Positions 14,768-20,622 of a DNA stretch of 20,622 nucleotides are shown here, one piece after another; the first letter of the stretch is position 1, and the number at the start of each line of letters is the position of its first letter. Origin of the DNA: Bacteroides_F sp964482605 (GTDB lineage Bacteria > Bacillota > Clostridia > Lachnospirales > Lachnospiraceae); assembly GCA_964482605.1 (NCBI GenBank), contig CAYZYS010000025.1:1-20622 (forward strand). Reading direction: 5' to 3'. A program made the position numbers and the translations under genes. Under the pieces are notes generated by a model. It saw only the letters and a list, made by a program, of their open reading frames with translations. It did not search any database and was not told the DNA's origin.

Positions 14768-15487
14768 ATGATACAGGTTGAACATCTTACAAAGAAGTTT
14801 GGCAGTGACAAGGTTGCGGTTGATGATGCAAGCTGGACTGCCAAGGATGGAACCATAACGGGCTTCATAGGGAAGAATGGTGCGGGAAAGACCACCACGC
14901 TCAGCATGATTACGGGCGTGCTTAAGCCGGATGGCGGCAGGATTGAGCTTAACGGGATTGACATTGGCAAGGAGCCGTATGAGGCGAAGAAGCAGTTTGG
15001 GTTTGTGGCGGATTCACCGGATCATTTTCTGAGGCTTAAGGGAATTGAATATATTAATTTCATGGCGGACATTTATGATGTGCCATCAAGGGAGAGGGTG
15101 CCATTCATTGAGGAATATGCCAGGAGATTCGGAATATATGATTCTCTGAACAACAAGATTTTGTCTTATTCGCATGGCATGAGGCAGAAGATAATGATTT
15201 TGGGCGTGCTCATCCACAACCCGTCGATATGGATTCTCGACGAGCCCATGACCGGGCTTGACCCGCAGGCCGTGTTCGAGCTTAAGAACATGATGAAGGA
15301 GCATGCCGCAAAGGGAAATTCAGTGCTTTTCTCCACACATGTGCTGGATGTTGCCGAGAAGCTCTGCGACCAGGTCATCATTATCAACCAGGGTGTGATT
15401 CAGTTCACGGGAACGCTTGATGAGCTTAAGGGAAGGTATCCGCAGGGCGAGTCGCTTGAGACAATCTTCCTTGACATAACCAGGTAG
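14768..15487 (+). CDS. ABC transporter ATP-binding protein
   Basis: Cytoplasmic ATPase of an ABC-2-type system, 239 residues. Walker A is GKNGAGKTTT (Lys41). The signature is SYSHG (133-137), a variant of LSGGQ. Walker B is IWILDEP (Asp158, Glu159), and switch His191 lies in FSTHVLDVAEK. The Q-loop position reads FGFVADSPD, so the usual Gln is replaced, which to my knowledge is common in this subgroup. ATG 14768 has GGAGG at 14758-14762. An in-frame ATG at 14756 overlaps the ribosome site, and the one at 14714 lies within the preceding terminator. The permease gene follows by 24 bases. Confidence 0.92.
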   Translation: MIQVEHLTKKFGSDKVAVDDASWTAKDGTITGFIGKNGAGKTTTLSMITGVLKPDGGRIELNGIDIGKEPYEAKKQFGFVADSPDHFLRLKGIEYINFMADIYDVPSRERVPFIEEYARRFGIYDSLNNKILSYSHGMRQKIMILGVLIHNPSIWILDEPMTGLDPQAVFELKNMMKEHAAKGNSVLFSTHVLDVAEKLCDQVIIINQGVIQFTGTLDELKGRYPQGESLETIFLDITR

Positions 15488-15511
15488 ACATGGAAAGGGT
15501 ATGGAGAGGAT

Positions 15512-17143
15512 ATGAAAAAAATATTTACTCTTGAGAGGGTTTTGAGAAAATGCGGCAGTGGCGGTGAGGATGTATCGCAGGACATGGTAAAGCAGGTTGT
15601 CATATTGGTTGTCCTCGCCCTGCTCATTGTTCCCGTGTTCATGGCGGGGAAGTTTTTTTCGTCCATCAGCCTGCTGCTGGGAGGCCCTGGCAGTGTGTGT
15701 GGCGTGCTGTTCTTTGTTTGTGCGGTATTGATGTTCGTGCTGTCGATACCGTATTTTGTGGGTGTGTACTTTATGTCGGAGGACGTGCTGCTGCTGTTTA
15801 CCATGCCATTTACGGCACTGGATGTGGCAGTTGCAAAGCTTGGCATAAGATTTAAGAACTGCCTGCTGGTGTCTACGGTTGTGATTCTGCCTTTTGGCGT
15901 GGGGATGGGATACAGCCTTGGCGAATTTGCCGGGGGTTCATACTGGATTGGGCTTTTGCTTGCATGGCTTTTGATTCCGCTTACAAGTACGGCATTTGCG
16001 GCGCTTGTTTCCGTTGTGCTCATGAAGGTGTTCAAGGTTGCGCGCAACAAGGAGGCGCTGGCATTCTTAGGCGTTGCGGTTTTTGTTGCGGCAATGATTT
16101 TGCGTATGGTCATGCCGGATCAAAATCTGCTGGCAATCGACATGTCATGGCTTATGACAAAGGGCGTGTGGCTTGTGTCCGTGATAGGATATGTTTTTCC
16201 GGTGGGGCAGTTGTCCGCTAACATAATGAGTGGTGCTGCGGTGTCTGACGTGCTGTTGCTTGCGGGGGCTGTTATTGGGTATCTTCTGGTTTTTGCACTT
16301 GTGACCAACGGCTGGTACAGGGATGTGGTGCTTAAGATGCAGGATTCCTCCGGTGCGGGAAGAAAGCTCGGCGCAAAGGGAATCGCCAAGGCAAGCACAT
16401 CAAGGTCGGTGCTGAATGCACTTATGTGGAAGGATTTCAAGCTTCTGGTGAGAACGCCGGCATACGTGCTTAACAGTGTGATCGTGCCAGTGCTGCTTCC
16501 GGTGATTGTGTGTGTTGCCTTTGTCTTCGGAAACGGTGGGGCAGGCGCAGAGGTTGAGGGCGATGCGGATTCCGCAATGATGGTTGCATTTGGAATCATT
16601 TTGGTTATTACCACATTCATGAGCTTCATCAATCCGACGGCGCACCATTCCATATCAAGGGAGGGCAGCTCATTTCTTTACATGAAGCAGATGCCGGTGC
16701 CTTATGAAACGCAGATTAAGGCAAAGCGCAGGCTGGCCTTGTACTTGGGATTGATTAGCTGTACGCCGTACATATATGTGTATGAGATTGTACAGATGAT
16801 TCAGGGAGATGTTTCATTTTTGTATGTGATGGCAGTCTGCATGACCAATATAAGCCTTGTATCATTGTTCACGGACATACAGTTATTTGATGAGTTCAGG
16901 TCGCCAAGGCTTGTGTGGGGAAGTGAGGTGGATGTGGCAAAGGGGATGTTTGGTGTGGTTCATTGCATCATATACATCATTGTCACCATCGCCGCGATGC
17001 TGGGGCTTTGCGTGTTGATGGATGCGATTTCAGTCGGTGTCGAGTTTGCGCTGTGTGTGTATGCGGTTATATGCTTTGCACTTGCACTTATTGTGAAAAG
17101 GCTTGTCGGAAGGTACGGAGTCAAGCGGCTCGGAGAGCTGTAG
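15512..17143 (+). CDS. ABC-2-type transporter permease (putative exporter)
   Basis: Large membrane protein of 543 residues with about ten to twelve hydrophobic segments. The middle sequence SREGSSFLYMKQMPVPYETQ, followed by IKAKR, is characteristic of the putative ABC exporter permeases (Pfam ABC_tran_2-type), in which a conserved cytoplasmic SREG motif precedes an interface with the ATPase. The basic stretch around residues 285-305 (GAGRKLGAKGIAKASTSRSV) lies in a cytoplasmic loop. GGAGAGG precedes ATG 15512. With the ATPase upstream it should form a complete exporter; the substrate is unknown. The metallophosphoesterase gene follows by 59 bases. Confidence 0.85.
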   Translation: MKKIFTLERVLRKCGSGGEDVSQDMVKQVVILVVLALLIVPVFMAGKFFSSISLLLGGPGSVCGVLFFVCAVLMFVLSIPYFVGVYFMSEDVLLLFTMPFTALDVAVAKLGIRFKNCLLVSTVVILPFGVGMGYSLGEFAGGSYWIGLLLAWLLIPLTSTAFAALVSVVLMKVFKVARNKEALAFLGVAVFVAAMILRMVMPDQNLLAIDMSWLMTKGVWLVSVIGYVFPVGQLSANIMSGAAVSDVLLLAGAVIGYLLVFALVTNGWYRDVVLKMQDSSGAGRKLGAKGIAKASTSRSVLNALMWKDFKLLVRTPAYVLNSVIVPVLLPVIVCVAFVFGNGGAGAEVEGDADSAMMVAFGIILVITTFMSFINPTAHHSISREGSSFLYMKQMPVPYETQIKAKRRLALYLGLISCTPYIYVYEIVQMIQGDVSFLYVMAVCMTNISLVSLFTDIQLFDEFRSPRLVWGSEVDVAKGMFGVVHCIIYIIVTIAAMLGLCVLMDAISVGVEFALCVYAVICFALALIVKRLVGRYGVKRLGEL

Positions 17144-17183
17144 GACGGGTGACGGCTGGAAAATACATATGTGTGGGTTAATG

Positions 17184-17200
17184 CCTGCGGAATGGGAGGA
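17184..17200 (+). promoter_or_regulatory. CCTGCGG-type leader of the metallophosphoesterase gene
   Basis: CCTGCGGAATGGGAGG (17184-17199) places GGAGG 4 bases before ATG 17203. It matches the leaders at 14748 and 20365 except for one extra G before the AGG, and an A in place of a G relative to 14748. The upstream pairing here is weak (GGGT with GCCT, two wobbles). Confidence 0.45.
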
Positions 17201-17202
17201 AT

Positions 17203-18378
17203 ATGATAGCGGTATATCTTATACCAGTGTACCTTCTCTTGAATGGGTACATGTTATGGAGGGTTATGAAGTGGCTGGGGCTGTGCAGTGGATTTTTCAG
17301 GAAGCTTCCGGTCAGGATTGCGTGCGGGGTAGTGTATGCATTTGCGGCATTGTCAATTGGTGTGGCATTTGTGCTGCCGATGAGTGGATTTAGAAGGCTT
17401 CTGAAGATATTGGGAACCTATTGGCTTGGGATAATGATATACCTGTTCATGGGTGTTGTGATTGTTGACATCATTCTGATGGTATACAGGCTTGTGAAGA
17501 AAAGAAGTTCCACGAAGCTTCACATCGTGCTTGGTGCAGTCATGATGGTGGCTGTCATTGCAACGTGCATATATGGTTCAATCAACGGGGCTTACATAAG
17601 GACAACACCATATGACATTACTGTCGGGAAGAAGACCTCCAAGCTTGATTCGGTGAAGATAGTTCTTGTGTCAGACATTCACATGGGCTACAACATAGGC
17701 GTGAGCAGGGTCCAGGGCATGGTTGACAGGATAAATGAGCAGGATGCTGATTTGGTGCTCATTGCCGGGGATATTTTCAACAATGAGTATGAGGCACTGG
17801 AGGACCCTGACAAGCTGGCAGAGGTGCTTCGGGGAATCAAGTCCAAATATGGCGTGTATGCAACCTACGGCAATCATGACATTGAGGAGCCGATACTTGC
17901 AGGTTTTACCTTTGGGGGTGCTGGCAATAAGGAGAGCAACCCGCTGATGGATGAGCTACTTGAGAAAGCAAACATTACGCTTCTTCGTGACGAGGCGGTG
18001 CTCATTGCAGATAGTTTCTATGTCTATGGAAGACCTGATGAGGAGCGCCCGGGACGTGGAATTACCGTAAGGAAGACCGGTGAGGAAATTATGCAGCAGC
18101 TTGGAACCGATAAGCCGGTGATTGTTCTTGACCATGAGCCAAAGGAGCTTCAGGAGCTGGCTGATGCAGGCGTTGACGTTTTCCTTAACGGGCATACCCA
18201 TGATGGGCAGCTTTTCCCCATGAACATAACGTCACATCTTGTGTGGGAAAATTCCTGCGGCTATCTTAAAAAGGGCAACATGCATAATATTGTCACATCA
18301 GGTGCAGGGCTTTTCGGACCTAACATGAGGGTTGGGACCAAGGCGGAGATATGTTCCATAACGGTACATTTTGAGTAA
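17203..18378 (+). CDS. Membrane-anchored metallophosphoesterase (YkuE/YaeI-like)
   Basis: A 391-residue protein with four N-terminal membrane segments (about 1-22, 37-60, 72-97 and 107-126), followed by a calcineurin-like phosphoesterase domain from about 148. The full dinuclear-metal ligand set is present: Asp158 and His160 (SDIHMG), Asp190 (AGDIF), Asn224 and His225 (YGNHD), His311 (LDHEP), and His331 and His333 (NGHTHDG). With four TMs, which side of the membrane the domain faces is uncertain. Related enzymes act on phospholipids or nucleotide-linked substrates, but the substrate here is unknown. GGAGG precedes the ATG. The position after the ABC exporter and before the DUF975-CmpB gene suggests a shared envelope task (inference). 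Confidence 0.92.
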   Translation: MIAVYLIPVYLLLNGYMLWRVMKWLGLCSGFFRKLPVRIACGVVYAFAALSIGVAFVLPMSGFRRLLKILGTYWLGIMIYLFMGVVIVDIILMVYRLVKKRSSTKLHIVLGAVMMVAVIATCIYGSINGAYIRTTPYDITVGKKTSKLDSVKIVLVSDIHMGYNIGVSRVQGMVDRINEQDADLVLIAGDIFNNEYEALEDPDKLAEVLRGIKSKYGVYATYGNHDIEEPILAGFTFGGAGNKESNPLMDELLEKANITLLRDEAVLIADSFYVYGRPDEERPGRGITVRKTGEEIMQQLGTDKPVIVLDHEPKELQELADAGVDVFLNGHTHDGQLFPMNITSHLVWENSCGYLKKGNMHNIVTSGAGLFGPNMRVGTKAEICSITVHFE

Positions 18379-18429
18379 TTTTCACATTTTTAAGGGCGGT
18401 AAGCATCTGTGGAGCAGAGGGGGATTGAC

Positions 18430-20388
18430 ATGCTGAGAAGAAAAGACATGAAAAAGAGGGGCAAGGCAGTACTCAAAAGCCATTATTGGATTTTGATTGC
18501 GGTGTGCCTGTTTGCCTCATTCATAGGTACGGAGTTTGCTGGTACGCTGTCATGGGTGAAAAGCTACAGCAATATTTCTTCCGCAGGCAAGGGGGATGTG
18601 CAGGCCACGGGAGATTTAGCGTCGGAAGGGGGTGCGGCTTCAGGTGAACAGCTCAGTACAGGAGCCACAAGCGGCTCCTATCAGCAGGGCTTTTCCGATA
18701 CGCTGACGAGTCTCATACTTGGTAACTTTGAGGAAAGCGCAGAGATTTCACAAAACATAACGGACAATGCCGTTCAGAATTCACGTTCGGAGGGAGCCAA
18801 TGCGGCACTTGGCAGAAGCCGTGGCGTGCTGTCCCAGGTCATCAATTTATTTACATCAGGTTCATTCCTTGTCATTATTGCATCGGCCATGGCACATGTG
18901 ATAACATCGAGGAGTGTGGTCATTGCATTGATGATAGTGATGGGCTTCCTGGTTATGCTGGCTGTAAGGATATTTCTCATATATGTTTTCAAGGCGATAT
19001 CAAGGCGAATTTTCCTTGAAGCCAGGGTATATGAAAATGTGCCGATGAGGCGGCTTCTGTTTTTCAGGCGCGTGGGCTGCTATACGAAGGCATCCATCAC
19101 AATGTTTATGTGTGCGCTGTTCCAGGGTTTGTGGAGCATTACCATAATCGGCGGGATCATTAAGAAATATTCATATTACATGGTGCCATACATCGTGGCT
19201 GAAAATCCGGACCTGGGCTGGAGGAAGACGATAAAGCTTTCGCGTATGATGATGAATGGGCACAAATGGCAGTGCTTCATATTTGAGTGGTCGTTTTTCT
19301 GGTGGAATGTGTTAGGCACGATTACGCTTGGCTTTACTGACATGCTGTATACCAATCCTTATAAGGTGGCAACTTTTTCAGAGTATTACGCTGAGCTTCG
19401 CAGGCTTTACATTGATGATAAGAAGCAGGGCTGGGAAGCCTTTAATGACAGGTATCTGTTCGAGAAGGCGGATGGGCAGCTTCTCGCTGAAACTTACAAG
19501 GATATGGCTGTGCTTGAGAAGGTTCCGGAGGTGCAGCTTCCACTCACGGGCGTGAGGGCATTTCTTGCAAAATGGCTTGGAATTACAATATTTAACCGCC
19601 ATGATGAGGATGAGTACCGTGCAAGCGAGGAGCGCAAGGTGAAGCTTCGCAGCATGCGTTCCGCAATACAGGGACAGTCATACCCTGGCAGGCTTTTTGT
19701 GGTGCCGGAGCGTGAGCGCGGCAGGAAGCTTGAAACCATTCATTATCTGAGGCATTATTCAATTACGTCACTGATATTGATATTTTTCAGCATGTCGTTC
19801 ATAGGCTGGTGCTGGGAGGTGAGTCTCCACCTTGTGTCTGACGGTAAATTTGTCAACAGGGGCGTGTTGCATGGACCGGTGCTCCCGATTTACGGTATGG
19901 GCGGTATATTGATTCTCATATTCTTAAATGTGTTTAGGAAGAAGCCGTTGGCGGAGTTTATGTCAGCCATTGTGCTGTGCGGCTGTGTGGAGTATTTTAC
20001 GGGACTTAGCCTTGAGCTTTCACATGACGGACAAAAATGGTGGGATTACAGCGGATATTTCCTGAACCTTCATGGACGCATATGTGCGGAGGGGCTTCTG
20101 GTATTTGGTCTTGGCGGCATGGCGATAGTTTATTTTGTCGCACCGCTGCTGGATAACTGGCTGCGAAAGCTAAGCCTCAAGGTGCTTGTCCCTGTGTGTG
20201 TGGTTTTGCTGGCAATCTATTGTGTTGACCAGGCATATTCCTCAAAGCATCCCAATATGGGAGAGGGAATCACCGATTATGGGCAGGAAGAGGTATCGCA
20301 GGCAGATGAAGGCTGGGCTGATGTGGTGTGTGTGAATGAAGGATGGATGTCAGGTGGAAAAACACCTGCGGAATGGAGGTTGGCATGA
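18430..20388 (+). CDS. DUF975-CmpB (putative ABC-transporter type IV) fusion membrane protein
   Basis: A 652-residue membrane protein joining two families. Residues 1-325 resemble DUF975: a basic start, TM KSHYWILIAVCLFASFIGTE, a polar 95-residue insert rich in G, S and A, further TMs, and the hallmark ENPDLGWRKTIKLSRMMMNG followed by LYTNPYKVATFSEYYAEL. A charged linker (about 325-440) leads to a CmpB domain (about 445-600) with SFIGWCWEVSLHLVSDGKFV, NRGVLHGPVLPIYGMGG and HGRICAEGLLVFGLGG. Neither family has a proven function. ATG 18430 has GAGGGGG about 6 bases upstream; a GTG at 18409 lacks support. The ATG of the next gene overlaps its stop (ATGA). Confidence 0.85.
   Translation: MLRRKDMKKRGKAVLKSHYWILIAVCLFASFIGTEFAGTLSWVKSYSNISSAGKGDVQATGDLASEGGAASGEQLSTGATSGSYQQGFSDTLTSLILGNFEESAEISQNITDNAVQNSRSEGANAALGRSRGVLSQVINLFTSGSFLVIIASAMAHVITSRSVVIALMIVMGFLVMLAVRIFLIYVFKAISRRIFLEARVYENVPMRRLLFFRRVGCYTKASITMFMCALFQGLWSITIIGGIIKKYSYYMVPYIVAENPDLGWRKTIKLSRMMMNGHKWQCFIFEWSFFWWNVLGTITLGFTDMLYTNPYKVATFSEYYAELRRLYIDDKKQGWEAFNDRYLFEKADGQLLAETYKDMAVLEKVPEVQLPLTGVRAFLAKWLGITIFNRHDEDEYRASEERKVKLRSMRSAIQGQSYPGRLFVVPERERGRKLETIHYLRHYSITSLILIFFSMSFIGWCWEVSLHLVSDGKFVNRGVLHGPVLPIYGMGGILILIFLNVFRKKPLAEFMSAIVLCGCVEYFTGLSLELSHDGQKWWDYSGYFLNLHGRICAEGLLVFGLGGMAIVYFVAPLLDNWLRKLSLKVLVPVCVVLLAIYCVDQAYSSKHPNMGEGITDYGQEEVSQADEGWADVVCVNEGWMSGGKTPAEWRLA
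20351..20379 (+). promoter_or_regulatory. Hairpin plus CCTGCGG-type leader of the zinc-ribbon gene
   Basis: A perfect 6-bp hairpin, CAGGTG (20351-20356), loop GAAAAA, CACCTG (20363-20368), runs into CCTGCGGAATGGAGG (20365-20379), the ribosome site for ATG 20385. It lies inside the 3' end of the upstream coding region. Confidence 0.45.
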
Positions 20389-20622
20389 AAATATGTGGGG
20401 TTTGTGGACATGAAATAAAAGATGAGGCAGTATTTTGCCCGAACTGTGGTTCAAGGTGTGAAGAGCCTGCCTATGTGGCGCAGGATGGCGGCGCAGTTGA
20501 CGGTGGCAATGCCCAGGGGGATGTGGATTGTAGCCAGAATCAGCAAAATGTGCAGCCAAACCAGCAATATGCGCAGCCAAATCAGCAGTATGCGCAGCCA
20601 AATCAGCAGTATGCGCAGCCGA
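20385..20622 (+). CDS. Zinc-ribbon protein with PNQQYAQ repeats (3' end outside window)
   Basis: At least 79 residues, open at the window edge. An N-terminal zinc ribbon, MKICGVCGHEIKDEAVFCPN then CGSRC, provides Cys4, Cys7, Cys18 and Cys21. This is the zinc-ribbon type often found at the start of Firmicute membrane proteins. A glycine- and acid-rich spacer follows, then a low-complexity Gln/Asn/Pro repeat of seven residues (QPNQQYA). Such proteins usually continue into TM segments, which cannot be seen here. The ATG overlaps the TGA of the DUF975-CmpB gene, so translation is probably coupled. Complete function unknown. Confidence 0.85.
   Translation, partial: MKICGVCGHEIKDEAVFCPNCGSRCEEPAYVAQDGGAVDGGNAQGDVDCSQNQQNVQPNQQYAQPNQQYAQPNQQYAQP
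20532..20622 (+). repeat. 21-bp in-frame tandem repeat (QPNQQYA)
   Basis: Four 21-base units start at 20532, 20553, 20574 and 20595, with a fifth beginning at 20616. The first is diverged (SQNQQNV). The third and fourth (20574-20615) are identical at base level, and the second differs from them at two positions. The array runs past the window end, so copy number is unknown. Confidence 0.92.

Noticed and set aside
15400..16113. - strand ORF (237 codons) opposite the ABC permease
   Set aside because: Ser/Thr/Asn-rich shadow of hydrophobic codons on the + strand; no family resemblance.
20532..20622. Regular 21-bp repeats as a possible CRISPR array
   Set aside because: Units are contiguous with no spacers, in frame, and encode a heptapeptide repeat.

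Overview
The window looks like chromosomal DNA from a Gram-positive anaerobe of the class Clostridia, most likely a Lachnospiraceae gut or rumen bacterium. This rests on strong GGAGG ribosome sites, tight same-strand operons, heavy use of AGG and ATA codons, a MsmK-type shared sugar ATPase, an FtsEX/M23/S41 envelope cluster, and a YjfB-type peptide. The genus is inference. Every gene I accept lies on the + strand. I see no transposase, integrase, phage gene or CRISPR array.

Layout. Bases 1-44 hold the terminator of an upstream transcript. A tRNA-Ser(CGA) follows, then a four-gene run starting only 21 bases after it: acyl-ACP thioesterase, CvfB-type S1 protein, RidA deaminase and CPBP membrane protease. 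From 3165 to 3543 there is a compact unit of promoter, 58-residue YjfB-like gene and terminator. Next come a YitT membrane protein (3580-4431), possibly translated from a leaderless mRNA, and a MsmK/UgpC-type ATPase (4555-5670) with its own terminator.

Bases 5799-11101 form an envelope operon: a CdaR/PucR-type regulator 14 bases ahead of ftsE, then ftsX overlapping ftsE, a secreted coiled-coil M23 peptidase, and a membrane-anchored PDZ/S41 protease. In this arrangement FtsEX is expected to control the M23 hydrolase across the membrane. A terminator closes the unit. Bases 11223-13500 encode an OmpR-type response regulator and an overlapping sensor histidine kinase. Just downstream are helically phased CTTAAG repeats that could be the regulator's operator, ahead of a polytopic TMEM198-like membrane protein. 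A small membrane protein with its own promoter and terminator follows.

Bases 14768-20622 look like one operon: ABC ATPase, ABC permease, membrane-anchored metallophosphoesterase, a DUF975-CmpB fusion membrane protein, and a zinc-ribbon protein with a heptapeptide repeat that runs off the window. No function is established for this set; I infer an envelope or export role. Three of its genes share a near-identical leader (CCTGCGG-RATGG-AGG) next to the start codon. This operon and the CdaR-ftsEX arrangement are the best candidates for something undescribed.
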